Of a stretch of DNA of 64,000 nt, positions 53,484 through 64,000 are shown piece by piece (the first letter of the stretch is position 1; every line of letters starts with the position of its first letter). This stretch comes from Macrolepiota albuminosa (taxonomy: Eukaryota > Basidiomycota > Agaricomycetes > Agaricales > Agaricaceae): the NCBI GenBank assembly GCA_027475525.1, contig JAMWFC010000046.1, forward strand, positions 248,001 to 312,000, read 5' to 3'. Under the pieces are notes generated by a model, which saw nothing but the letters and a program-made list of their open reading frames with translations, was not told the origin of the DNA and searched no databases. The position numbers were made by a program, and so were the translations under genes.

Positions 53484-54727
53484 TAGGTTTGCCACCGAGA
53501 TTGACGACCAGCAGTTGAAGAACAGCCAGTTCAACATTTGTCACTGGTATAAGGTGAGACTAAACTGGTTTGGGGATGGGATCTTTCAAGAGGAGGAGGA
53601 CGATGTCAACGGACTGATCTTGCCCTGGTTTGAGGGGAAGGGGTGCAAAGACGTGGATTATGAAGGGCTGGAAACAGACCTACTGACTGAACTAAGTGTG
53701 TATAGACAGCAGGTCAAGCGAGGTACCTACATGGCCATCCAGAGAAATAACACCAAGGTTAAGAACGTGAACCGCCAAGTACCCAAGCTGCTAGTAAACC
53801 TGGACGGCCACCCTGTATGAGCCTTGCTGGATTCGGGGTCCTTGGGGGATTTTATCTCCACCACAGCTGTGGAGCAGCTGAAGATTTGAAGGGTCAAATT
53901 GAGTAAACCGCTGCAGGTTCAACTGGCAGTTCAGGGGTCCAAATCTAAGATCAATTATGGCGCTACTGCTCTGTTTCAGTACCAGCAAATTTTGTGTCAA
54001 CAGTATTTTGACGTCATGAATCTTCAGGGTTATGATGTCATTTTAGGCATGCTGTGAATCTACCAGCATAGAGTAACCTTTGGTTTGAATCTCGCTTGTG
54101 TTATGGTAGGCGCCGACATGGCACTACCAATAGATGAAGGGACGGGAGTTGCTCATTTGGCTTCCCAGATAGTGGAGCTATATAATAATGGGTTGGCTCA
54201 AGTACATCAAGAATTGATGTGTTATGCAGCATCTCTGTGTAGAAAAGCTGGAGACATGCCACTCTCTCCTTTCTAGGTGATCAATTATGAAATACCTCTG
54301 ATTAATGAGCACAAGATATATCCATGGCATTCTTTGAGGTGCTCCGAGGCATTGAAACCCCAGTGGGATGCCAAGAGGGCTGCCTACATCAAATTGGAAA
54401 GATGGTAGGTCTCCACGGTGGGGAATGCCTCCCCAATAATGTTTCTGTGAAAACCTGAAAAGGCAGGTGAACCTCCTCGATTGAGAATTGTTAGTGACCT
54501 TCAGGCTTGAAATGCCAATACTTACAAGAAGGCTTCCTCTTTGCCAGACATGGACATCATATTGCAAAGAGCAGCACAGGCCAGGTACAGGTCAGTTATC
54601 AATGGCCAAGATGCCTACAAGCAAATACGCATCTGTCCAGAACATGTGGGGCAAACAGCTATGATGACCCCAAATGGAACAATAGTCAGTAATGTGTTAT
54701 AGCAGAGGGATTGTAATGCCCCGGCAA
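53484..54727 (+). pseudogene. pol: Family G gypsy: pre-protease, protease and start of RT
   Basis: The frame encodes FNICHWYKVRLNWFGDG, then a protease with ALLDSGSLGDFISTTAVEQL and VILGML, then YQHRVTFGLN. RT begins with VINYEIPLINEHKIYPWHS, and continues PRLRIVSDLQA and INGQDAYKQIRICPEHVGQT. At least six in-frame stops (for example before ALLDSG at 53,818) and shifts break it. The order and motifs are those of a gypsy lineage common in Agaricomycetes. The RT frame is cut at 54,727 by a solo LTR and resumes at 55,469. Not functional. Confidence 0.85.
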
Positions 54728-55468
54728 TGTCACGACCCCTTCCCTCCGGGCCCACCCCGGGACACCCCCGGAACACCCTCCGGGACCCCCCCTCCGACCC
54801 CACAGGACACGCCCCGCCATCACGACCGCCGACACCGCCATCACGCACATCAGGGACCGCCATCAGCCGCCCCCAGCCCCGATCAACGATCGGATCACAC
54901 GACTTGCTCCCGACCATCACGCATCACGCATCACGGCTCCATCCGCGCCAATTGATCGCGCGCCCCACACGCGCGATCCCGGTATGCAGCCTCTGCCGCT
55001 ACTCAATGACCCCCGGAACCCATCCCAAACATCCCGGAACCCCGAGACCCGGTCCCGTAGTACTTATAGCATAGTTCCCTGTTGTATTCGCTAGTCTTGA
55101 TATTGCATAACTGTTACTTTGGATATTGCGTGCCCCTTGCTTGACTGGTACGCCTTGTTTGGTACGCTTCGACTGGCACGCCTTAGTATTCGCGTGCTCT
55201 GAGCTTTGGTACGCACTTCGCGACTCTTAAGTTACTAACTTGGTCTCGTCTTAGAACCTCCAGTTCACGACTCGACCCCCTCTAACCCCAGTTACCTCCA
55301 ACCCAAAACCCCCGGACTCTAGTCCCCTATCCCGGGATTACCCCTGTCCTCGTCTTGAACCCCGGAGCCCTAGCCTCGGAGTTCCAGACACCCGAGTATT
55401 CGTAGGTCAAGTCCGCATTGTAAGGGTGTTGCTTTCCCAGAAGGCCCCCGACTCAGCGGAACCTGATA
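54728..55468 (+). mobile_element. Solo LTR, family C (subtype 2), inside family G RT
   Basis: 741 bp from TGTCACGACCCCTTCC to GCGGAACCTGATA (last C to T), flanked by GGCAA at 54,723-54,727 and 55,469-55,473. Removing it rejoins RT as DCNAPATYQALMNHLFAVYL. Confidence 0.95.
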
Positions 55469-55578
55469 GGCAACATATCAGGCACTGATGAACCATTTAT
55501 TTGCTGTGTATCTGGGTCTGTTCATGGACATTTATTTAAATGACATCATTATATATTCAGATATTCTGGAGGCACACA
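55469..55578 (+). pseudogene. pol: Family G RT active-site segment
   Basis: Encodes YQALMNHLFAVYLGLFMDIY and the active site as YLND, where the second-to-last Asp pair normally reads YLDD, then IIIYSDILEAH. It is interrupted at 55,578 by the copia element and continues at 60,363. Confidence 0.85.
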
Positions 55579-55795
55579 TGTTGGGGAGGATCACGAACGC
55601 GTCAAGCACACGTGATTAGTGACAAGATAATGGGGAGCGGAATGCGGATGTACCTCAGTTGTTGTTACACCGACTGAGGTATGTTGGGCTCTTGTACAAT
55701 AAGTTATCATATATGCTGATGGCGTAATACAGTCTGTATTAAACAGGTAGACTATAATATAGTCGTTGTTACACTGACTGAGTTTGTATTAAACA
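55579..55795 (+). mobile_element. 5' LTR of the copia element
   Basis: TGTTGGGGAGG to TATTAAACA, 217 bp. GTTGTTACAC(C/T)GACTGAG occurs twice within it. Confidence 0.93.
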
Positions 55796-55812
55796 GGTTA
55801 TGGGCCCCGAGC
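55796..55812 (+). promoter_or_regulatory. Primer-binding site, half-tRNA type
   Basis: GGTTATGGGCCCCGAGC directly follows the LTR. Its complement contains GGGCCCATAACC, the anticodon stem-loop of initiator tRNA-Met, rather than a tRNA 3' end. Drosophila copia is known to prime from such an internal tRNA-iMet fragment. Confidence 0.65.
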
Positions 55813-55878
55813 CACTCAGAATAGTAAATGACTCACTGAAGAACTTATCAACCGAATTGAAATCAAAAACCAAGCCCA

Positions 55879-58800
55879 ATGTCACAGAATCCATCATTGT
55901 TCCTGCTATCGACCAAGGAGAAATTTGATGGGTCGAACTGGGTGAACTTTAAGACTGTTATTACTGAGGCAGTGTGTGGACGTGGATTATTGGGGTACCT
56001 GGATGGCTCAATTACAAATCCCGCAGGGAACATAGGAAAGGGAAAGGCTGAGAACGAACCTGGAGGTACAGAAACAAGATGGTGGGGAGCCCTCAACCCT
56101 ACACCTGAGGAATGGATCCAATGCAACGCATATGCACGCAGCATGATTACCCTGAAGTCATAAATCCGATAGGGGCTGGAGTAAACATGAAAGGATCAGC
56201 AGCAGATGCGTGGGCGTCGCTCACCGTAATACACAATGCGAGATCCGACCTAGGATTGATACATGCTGAAGAAGAACTAAATGCGATCAAGTATACAGAT
56301 GGATCCAACATCAAATCACACTTTAGAGCAATGTGCACTGCATGGGCAAAAGCAAATGATCAGGGAGCAGGAATTACAGATGAGTGGTTTAGGATGTACA
56401 TCATTAAATCCATGCCAAGCTCTTGGGCAGCAGTCACCGGTTCACTAATGGCAGAGGACAAGTCGGCAAAAGTAATATCAAGGCTCACTATGCATGCCCT
56501 GTTGCTCCATGGACCGAATGCGATAGCCCCCTCAAAGTAGGTTCAAGCATTGTCAACGCATACAGGCAGACCACTGAGGAGACAAGGATAAGACAATGTG
56601 CGAGAATTGTAAACAAACAGGGCATACCAAGGAGAAGTGTTTTAGAAAGGGCAGTAGATTAGAAGGGCAGTTCCCTGACTGGTGGAAGAAGAATAACAAG
56701 ACCACCCAAAATGCTACAACAATGGCGACAATGACATCTCCCACACCTGCGGCTATGGCAAATGCAAACGGATTACCGCAGGCAAATGTGACAATAGTAT
56801 CAGCTAGCAATGCAAACAACAGTTGCTGTTTGGCATTTGCAGCGACAGCTATATTAGAGTCGGGAATGACATGGAATGTTACTACATACGCTGACTCTGC
56901 AACAAGTCGCCACTTCTTCACGAATAAAGCGGACTTCATAACATATGGTGCACCATCAATTGGGGATACGATAGGCTTGACTGCAAAAGGTGCTGAGTTC
57001 AAAATACACGGCTGTGGAAAGGTTCGGAAGTGGGTTCAGTATAACGGCGAGGTGATCGCACTCACATTCGACAATGCATTGCATGCACCAGACTTGACCC
57101 ATAATTTGATATCCATGGGATCCCTAGTACAAAAAGGAGTAAGGATCGAGATTAGTGGAGATGGAGCGACCCTTTTCGCAGTTGACGGAGTACCTTTCTT
57201 ACACTGCCCGATCGACGGAACCATGTTTACAGTTGATTTTGTGACCCCACCGCCAACAGCCATGGCGACAATGTCATTACATCACCCAGTTGATTTTGAG
57301 ACCTGGCACCGACAGCTAGGGCATGTGGGGGAGAGTACGTTACAAAGGATGGCTCGCAAGGAGGTGGTTAATGGTTTAGAGATAACGAAAAAGTCAGTGA
57401 CAGGGAAGTGTGAAGATTGCATAATGGGGAAACACGCATGACGTCCGTTTGACGCTATTATCGAGCCTGAATGCACACCGTACAAACATGTAGCTTTCAA
57501 CATATGGGGACCCACACGAGTTTTGACAACTGGAGGTAAAGCCCTCATGCTCATTGTCGTTGACCAAGGAGGAGCAGAATGTGATGTGTGGTACCTCTCG
57601 CACAAGACAAAGGAAGTGACGGTGGAATGTCTTGAAGTTTTTGACAAACGTGTAGAAACCAAAACTGGATACAGGATCAAATTCATAAGGACAGATGGTG
57701 GAACAGAATTTGTAAATGACTTATGTAGCACGTACTGCCGAAAGCAAGGTATAATTCACGAGACAACACCACCACATTCTTCAGCAGCCAACGGAGTCAT
57801 TGAGAGAAGGAACAGGACAATACTTGACTTAGCCTGGAGCATGCTACATGACTCACGACTCTCTGCTCATTATTGGGGAGAAGCCACCTCAACTGCCATA
57901 TATATACTCAACGTAATTCCGAGCTCTAGACATCCAGATAAGACACCATTCGAGATACAAACCAGAAAGAAACCCAACGTTTCACATCTACAACCTTTCA
58001 GGTGTACAGCTTACGTGAAAGTGCCGAGGGTAGAAGGTGGAAGTAAACTAGAAGTCGGGTCAGTGAAGACTGTACTGGTCAGATACTTTGGAATAGGAGA
58101 TTACAAGTTGCTCGAACGACCTACTGGTCGCATCTTCCGGTCCTGAGACGTCATTTTTGAGGAGGAGAATGTGAATTGTACCACAAGGGACGAATATCTG
58201 GATGAGCCAGTAGACCTGATAGATGTTTTGGGGTTAAATGCTGAGACGATGCTCACTGATAGCACGAATGATGCTGACGCTCCTGTCACAAAATCATCAC
58301 CGGTTACGGCAACTAGCAGGGAGAACAATCAACCACAGGAACCAAGGAGGTCAGCACAACTGGCCACCAAAATAGCGCATGATTCCGAGGGAAGCCATAG
58401 TGATGTGTCAGAGAGGAACTCGTCCAACCCGGAGAGTGAGGAAGAGACTTTTCAAGCTATGCTGGGCACGTTATCAACTACGGTCACAGAGATGGATGAC
58501 ACATGGGTCCCAAAGTCGTACTCAGAGGTGATGAAGAGACTGGATTTGTGGTGAGGACCGATGGATGAGGAGATATGCGGTTAATTGACCGACCTGTTGG
58601 TGCAAGGACAATGAAAAATAGGTTGACTTTCTTTCGCACTTAAGTACAATGCTGACAGGAAAGTCATCGGATGCAAGGCACAACTAGTGGCAAAAGGCTT
58701 CTCTCAAATACCAGGGGTTGATTACTTTGCCACGTATGCATCGGTGGTCAAGTACAAATCCCTACGCATTAACCTTGCTGTGGGCACAATACTTGATTAC

Positions 58801-60116
58801 AAGATATGGCAGATTGGTTACACTAGTGCTTACTTGAATGCCTCAACTCAGGTCTCGATCCTGATGGAGCAACCTGAGAGATATAAAATGCGACTGAGTG
58901 ACATGTTTCGAGTTGATATCAACATGGGCATACGAGTTCGGGGGAGTATGAATGACACAGACAATGAGAAGAGTTTAGTTTCTTTGGTGGATAAGGCCAT
59001 ATATGGGATGATGGATGGAGCCAACAATTGGTGGCATGTGCTCAACGAAGACATGAGGAGGTTGGGATATATTTGGTCCGAAGCAGATCAATCAGTGCGA
59101 TCTCGCAACAGAGACGGAGAAATCACGATTACAAGCATGTATATAGACAATACATCAGGAATGTCTTCGTCAAAAGAGGAGGCAACACGGGCAAGGAGAG
59201 AGCTGGGGGAGAAATACGAAATCAAAGACTTAGGGGACATCAAGTTCATCTTGGGAATATGAGTCATACGAGACAGGACAGCACGATTGATTACATTGGA
59301 TCAGGAAGAGTATCTCAAACGTACCTTGGAGAAATACAGAATGGCCGATTGCACACCAAAGTACACACCATTGCCACCAGGGTTGACTCTTAGCTGATCC
59401 CAGGCACCAAATACCAACGAGGAGCGAGAATACATGAACGACAAACAGTATAAAGAAGTACTCGGCTCACTAATGTATGCCCAAGTGGGCATGCGACCAG
59501 ATATAGCATATGCCATAACCTCGCTTAGTTGATTTATGTCGAACCCCTGGAAGCCACATTGGTTGGCACTGCAACACGTAATGCGGTACATTAAGGCGAC
59601 GTTACACTACCAAGTATGGTATGGTGGACCAGGTTACAAAGACTACATCCCACGAGGATACTACGATTCCAATTTTGCAGCTGACGTAGACACTCGCAAA
59701 TCGATCTCTGGCGGGGTGTACTTACAAGCAGGAGGACCCACAAGTTGGAGTTTGAAGTTTCAGGATACAGTATCGACTTCAATGACAGAAGCGGAATACA
59801 TCACATTGGGATGGGCAGCCGAACAGATGCAGTGGATGTACGCAGCCTTAGCTGAGATAGGAATGGCCATACCTAACCCAGGGGAATTGAAAGGTGACAA
59901 TAACAGTTCCATAGTGATCGCAGAAAACAAGCAAAACCACAACCGAGTCAAGCATATTGACGTTTGATACTACTTCATCAGGCATTGTGTCGAAGAAGGG
60001 AAAATATCGATTACGTATGTACTAAGCAAAGACAACCTGGCAGATTTATTTATCAAGCCGTTACCCCAACACCAACATGCTAAGCTATGTGCAGCCCTTC
60101 GGCTGTTCGAAGCTTG
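55879..60116 (+). pseudogene. Copia gag-pol (decayed)
   Basis: Gag starts MSQNPSLFLLSTKEKFDG and is broken near 56,161. The zinc knuckle CENCKQTGHTKEKC lies at 56,599; the protease motif reads YADSATSRHF; the pre-integrase zinc site is HRQLGHV with CEDC. Integrase lacks its first Asp (FNIWGP where VDIWGP is usual) but keeps IRTDGGTEF and NGVIERRN. RT has lost key acids: QIGYTSAYLNA (Asp to Gly) and MYIDNTSG (YVDD to YIDN). RNase H is recognisable (TSMTEAEYITLG, DNNSSIVIAEN), ending with LADLFIKPLP. Stops at 57,439, 58,144, 58,551, 59,260 and 59,965 confirm decay. Confidence 0.9.
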
Positions 60117-60140
60117 ACGCATACGACGAGTCCGGGGGAG

Positions 60141-60357
60141 CGTTGGGGAGGATCACAAACACGTCAAGCACATGTGATTAGTGATGAGATAATGGGGAGC
60201 GGAATGCGGATGTACCTCAGTCGTTGTTACACCGACTGAGATATGTTGGGCTCTTGTACAATAAGTTATCATATATGCTGACGGTGTAATACAGTCTGTA
60301 TTAAACAGGTAGACTATAATATAGTCGTTGTTACACTGACTGAGTCTGTATTAAACA
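60141..60357 (+). mobile_element. 3' LTR of the copia element
   Basis: It starts CGTTGGGGAGG (first T changed to C) right after a purine-rich GAGTCCGGGGGAG tract. Length is equal to the 5' LTR. Confidence 0.93.
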
Positions 60358-62011
60358 ACACATTCATCACATAAAAATGGTTTTGGATGTCTTGAAGAGG
60401 GAACAACTATATCTGAGCAAGAGGAAGCTATGGTTCCTATGCCACAAGGTAAAAATCCTGGGCAGGATAGTAGGCAACCAGGAAATCCACATGGATTCTG
60501 ATAAGGTGGATGCATTAGTTTGATGGAAAACACCTACTAATTGTGACCTTTTAAGGGGGTTCTTGGGCACTGCTGGATACTTAGTGGACAACATTGACTG
60601 AGTCTGCATACCCATGGAGATACTACACTCTCTGACTGGGAATACCATGCCATTTTGCTGGGAATTCATCCACCAAAGGACGTTTGAGGATGTGAAACAT
60701 CTGGCTTCAAAATGTTGAGACCACCACTAGACACCCTTGGCATACAGCAAGGGCCACTCCCCAGTAAACATGATTACAGATGGTTGCATGACCAGAATAG
60801 CAGGCATTATCAGTCAGGGGGAGAATTGGAAAACCACAAAGGTTGTGGCCTTCTTTTTAGCAAAGCTGAACTCTGGTCAGCAGAACTACCCAATGCACAA
60901 GATTGAGATGTTGGCTAGGTGGAGACTATGCTACACTACAGAGACATTCTACAGAGAGTCTGCTTTCAATGGTTCACTAACTATAAGGGCCTGATACATC
61001 TGGCCTCGCAAAAGGGTTTGTCAGAAAGACAAGCCAGGTGGTTAGAAAAGATATCAGAATTTGATTTCGAGATAGTATATGTACCAGGGACAGAAAATAT
61101 TGTGTCAGACACCTTGTCACGTCTGTACTCAGATGAGCAACCACATAGGGTCAGGGCAAGAAGTGAATACACATGCTTTGACATAGTGGATAATGACAGT
61201 TTGGTGGACCAGTTGGTTATGATGTCGGTATTGGTTGGCACGGAGGGTGAGGGGGCATCCTTCAAGGAAGCCACAGCTGCTGTGCAGGGCCTCTCGTTGA
61301 AGATGAACTATAACCAAAGTGGTGGACAAGCTAGAGTCTCCAAAGAAGACCAGGAATCAGGCACCACATATCATCCCAGAAGATCGACATGGGAGGGAAG
61401 GACATTAGAAACCATCTATCATACCCAGAAAACACAAAGAAAACAAAACTCACAATGAGATTGCACAGTGAAGGAAACACACATAAAGATGACATGCAGG
61501 AAGCACAACACCTTAATTGGAAGAGAAATGCCAAGAAAGCAGAGAGAGATAAACTGTTGGCTGAACAATCCCAGTGGTTAGACTTAAACACTAAATTTGG
61601 AGAACTGACTCCATTGTCACTGGAAGAGATGCTGACTAAAGGAGAGGATCCTATAGACCTGATAAAGTTGGTAAAAGGGAGATACCAGGAAGATGGACTG
61701 TTCTCCAAGATCTTGGAGAACCCCAAGGAATTCAAAAACTATGAAGTAAACAAGAGCGAGGGAACAATTTACTTAAAGACAGAAGGAAAGAAACTTCTGT
61801 GTATCTCTGCTACCATAGTATGAGGACACAGTATCCATGAAATTGTAATAGCAGAAGCCCATGGCCTTCTGGCACATTTATGAGTGAGACCAGGTATGGT
61901 GGAAGACTATAGCCAAGGATGTTCAGGAATACTGTGACACTTGCACTACCTGCAAACAAAACAAACCAACAAACCAGAAACTGTATAGACTCCTCCATTC
62001 CCTGAAAAAAC
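60358..62011 (+). pseudogene. pol: Family G gypsy: RT end, RNase H, integrase zinc site
   Basis: It continues the interrupted RT: HHIKMVLDVLKREQLYLSKR, then LLRGFLGTAGYLVDNI. RNase H shows GIISQGENWKTTKVVAFFLA and QNYPMHKIEMLA, then WLEKISEFDFEIVYVPGTEN and VSDTLSRLYSDE. An integrase zinc site follows (HEIVIAEAHGLLAHL.., then YCDTCTTCKQNK after a shift). Frames are broken repeatedly. It is cut at 62,011 by a truncated family B LTR. Confidence 0.85.
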
Positions 62012-62194
62012 TGTCAGGGGACTCCTCATTTCTTCCTTTTCTCACTCCTTATCTCTTCACTCTCCCTTCATTTATTCTCTTATTTCTTCTGACATTATTT
62101 CATTTTACTGTTTCTATTCTTTCAGCACTATCTGTTAGTACTACTCTCAGCCCTTGAGGTGCTCTGGTTCTTTAGCTACCATTCAGACAAGTGT
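62012..62194 (+). mobile_element. Truncated LTR, family B
   Basis: It matches the first 183 bases of the family B LTRs at 13,235 and 24,651 (TGTCAGGGGACTCC.. to ..CATTCAGACAAGTGT), then switches abruptly to unrelated sequence. No 3' end or target duplication exists. Confidence 0.9.
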
Positions 62195-62629
62195 TGTACA
62201 TCATGTACTGTCAATGGACCTGAATGTGTGGAGGAGATAATGACATCCATGGAGGGGATACACAAGTGTGGGTGAGGTGTGAGACAGAGCATGAGCATCG
62301 TGACTGCAAGGTGCATTGCAGGTTCATATGAGTAATGTGCTACCATTGGAGGTAAGATGGCATCACATGCTTTCTGGAGTTCCAGGTGTGCTACAGCCTA
62401 AGGAATGTCAGATGCAGGTGGTGAGTGGCTATCTGGGGAACATATGGGGAGTGGGACTGTTTTTGGAATAAGTTAGATAAGCAAAAGTTGGAGGCTGAAC
62501 ATTGACACCAGCCTCCAATGGCTGTAGATACGTAGTCCATGGCAGATGTGCCTTGTCTTCTTGGATGGAAGGTAGACTCTTGAGGAAGGAGAACCATAAG
62601 ACCATTGGTCAATAGTTGTTTGAGGATGT
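62195..62629. other. Unassigned sequence between broken integrase halves
   Basis: No frame or repeat was recognised; it separates the integrase zinc site from the catalytic core, so it was brought in with or after the truncated LTR. Confidence 0.4.
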
Positions 62630-63412
62630 GATTTGCTGCTGGGGCTGCATTACAGAAATCATCACAGATAATGCTGGACAGGTTACTGCCTGGTTGGAAA
62701 AGAAGTATGGGATCAGAGATATTACTATCTCTCCCTACAACTCACCAGCTAATGGTAGAATTGAAAGACCTCATTGAGATGTCAGGCAAGCTTTGTTCAA
62801 AGCCTGTGAAGATCATACCAAGTAGTTCTGGTTCTTCTACCACATAATGTGAAGTGACCGCATAACCATTAGGCAGAGATTTGGATGTTCCCCATACTTC
62901 ATGGTCACTGGTGCTCATCCTACTCTACTCTTGGATCTAGCAGAGGCCACCTGGCTGGTAGAATTACCAGAAGGACCTCTGACTACTGAGGAGTTGACTG
63001 GGTATTGTGCTAGAGCTCTAGCTAAGCACCATCAACATGTAGAGGAAATGAGAGAGCAAGTTGGAAAGGCTAAGCTCCAATGAGCATTGAAGTTTGCAGA
63101 AGAGCATAAAGTTGAATCAGAAACTTCAATTTTAAACCATTGGACTTGGTACTAGTGAAAAACATGACTACTGAAAGGTCATTCAGTGCTAAGATGTTGC
63201 CACAGTTTCATGGACCTATAGTAGTAGTTGCCAAGACCCAAGGTGGTAATTACATTGTAGCAGAACTAGATGGGTCAGTTTGGCATGCACAAGTAGCTGC
63301 TTTTCAAGTTGTACCTTACAAGGCTCATAAAAAGCTAACCTTGTCTCAAGGCATAGAAAAGTTGGTGGATATTACACCTGCTAAGCTCAAAGAGCTAAGA
63401 GAAGAACTATGA
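62630..63412 (+). pseudogene. pol: Family G gypsy: integrase core and C-terminus
   Basis: The core shows IITDNAGQVTAWLEKKYGIR and SPYNSPANGRIERPH, i.e. the second Asp and the Glu of the DDE triad. The first Asp region is missing. After several stops, the C-terminal domain (63,140-63,412) reads LVLVKNMTTERSFSAKMLPQ and GPIVVVAKTQGGNYIVAELD, and ends without a chromodomain. Decayed. Confidence 0.85.
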
Positions 63413-63432
63413 AGACCTACAGAGTTAGTCAC

Positions 63433-64000
63433 TGTCAGGTTCCGCTGAGTCGGGGGCTTTCTGGGAAAGCAATCACCCTTACAATGCGGACTTGACCTAT
63501 GGATACTCGGGTGTCTGGAACTCCGGGGCTAGGACTCCGGGGTTCAAGATGTGGACAGGGGCAGTCCCGGGAGAGGGGACTTGGTCTGGGGGTTTCAGGT
63601 TGTGAGTAGTTGGGGGATTTGGGTGGGGGTCGAGTCGTGAACCGGGGGTTCTAAGACGAGACCAAGTTAGCTAATTAAAGTCGTGAAGTGTGTACCAATC
63701 TTAGAGCACGCGAATATTCAAGCGTGCCAGTCAAGTCATACCAGTCAAACAGAGGGCATGCAACAATCCAAGTAATGCAAATGTAAAGCAGTGTAATATC
63801 AAGACTAACGAATACAATGGGGAACTACGCTATAAGTACTACGGGACTAGGTCTTGGAGTTCCGGGGTGTCTGGGATGGGTTCCGGGGGTCATTGAGTAG
63901 TGGGCAGGGACTGTATACCTGGATCACGCGGGGTGCGTGATCAATTGACGCGGAGGGAGCTGTGATGCGTGATGCATGTGATCTGATTGTTGATCAGGGC
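63433..64000 (-). mobile_element. Family C LTR, minus strand, cut by window end
   Basis: Starting TGTCAGGTTCCGCTGAG it is the reverse complement of family C LTRs, including TAATATCAAGACT near 63,796, the self-primer complement. GTCAC lies at 63,428-63,432 and should recur after its far end, which is outside the window. Confidence 0.9.

Larger units (their letters stand above)
55579..60357 (+). mobile_element. Complete Ty1/copia element (4,779 bp), inactivated
   Basis: 217-bp LTRs (55,579-55,795 and 60,141-60,357) with ACACA on both sides (55,574-55,578, 60,358-60,362). The LTRs differ at 11 positions, all transitions (about 95% identical). The internal order is gag, protease, integrase, RT, RNase H, which is the copia order. 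The element sits in family G RT, and removing it restores EAHIHHIKMVLDVLKRE. Stops and lost catalytic residues make it non-functional. Confidence 0.95.

Noticed and set aside
54728..55468. Frames within solo family C LTRs (for example 115-codon and 87-codon frames) as genes
   Set aside because: The same frames recur in every family C LTR with stops and shifts; they reflect C-rich LTR sequence.

Overview
This window looks like a transposon-dense piece of a mushroom-forming basidiomycete (Agaricomycete) genome. The evidence is short introns (about 45-60 bp with GT..AG ends), fungal Zn2Cys6 zinc clusters, a fungal NADP-glutamate dehydrogenase fragment, an Agaricomycete-style tyrosine recombinase, a PIF1 helicase of fungal Helitron type, and chromodomain Ty3/gypsy retrotransposons. 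No rRNA genes, CRISPR arrays or bacterial features were seen. Very little is host coding DNA. The best host-like genes are two adjacent spliced zinc-finger genes at 50.2-52.8 kb.

Layout. 1-1.1 kb: decayed gag/RT of gypsy family A. 2.4-3.7 kb: unrecognised minus-strand ORFs. 7.05-7.57 kb: a broken glutamate dehydrogenase gene. 7.6-10.5 kb: LTR debris, including a solo LTR (family C) that holds another solo LTR (family D). 11-12.6 kb: fragments of host-like genes. 13.06-13.73 kb: a family B LTR containing a 100-N assembly gap. 14.8-17.2 kb: a possible LTR and a gag with a zinc knuckle. 18.0-24.6 kb: family A copy 1, with RNase H, integrase and chromodomain, then a long extra ORF downstream of pol, then the 3' LTR. 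24.6-25.8 kb: a tyrosine-recombinase gene broken by a solo LTR. 27.06-30.15 kb: an AT-rich Helitron-type helicase pseudogene. 31,110-42,130: a nearly intact 11-kb chromovirus (family C) with 867-bp LTRs and a TATAC target duplication. 42,397-48,522: family A copy 2 on the minus strand, an internally deleted derivative bounded by CACAT. 48.6-49.4 kb: another solo C LTR. 50.2-52.8 kb: the two zinc-finger genes. 53.5-63.4 kb: an old gypsy element (family G) broken by a solo C LTR, a complete Ty1/copia element and a truncated B LTR. 63.43 kb to the end: a minus-strand C LTR.

How the parts relate. Insertion boundaries were placed by finding TG..CA ends and matching target-site duplications on both sides. 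Nine insertions could be closed this way: TATAC, CACAT, ACACA, AATCC, CTAAC, CTACA, CTTAT, GCTTC and GGCAA, all 5 bp, plus one 4-bp ATAT case. The order of insertion can therefore be read directly: G is older than the solo C LTR and copia element inside it, and family A copy 2 is older than the solo LTR inside it.

The most interesting object is the 11-kb family C element. Between pol and the 3' LTR it carries an antisense gene with three short introns. The spliced product is 548 residues, with a Zn2Cys6-like cysteine cluster, basic nuclear-localisation-like stretches and a coiled coil. The same element has two tandem retropepsin domains and a primer-binding site complementary to its own presumed RNA 5' end, which suggests Tf1-style self-priming. 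A 77-bp exact tandem repeat inside it and a 77-bp repeat flanking the N gap both look like uncollapsed assembly overlaps.
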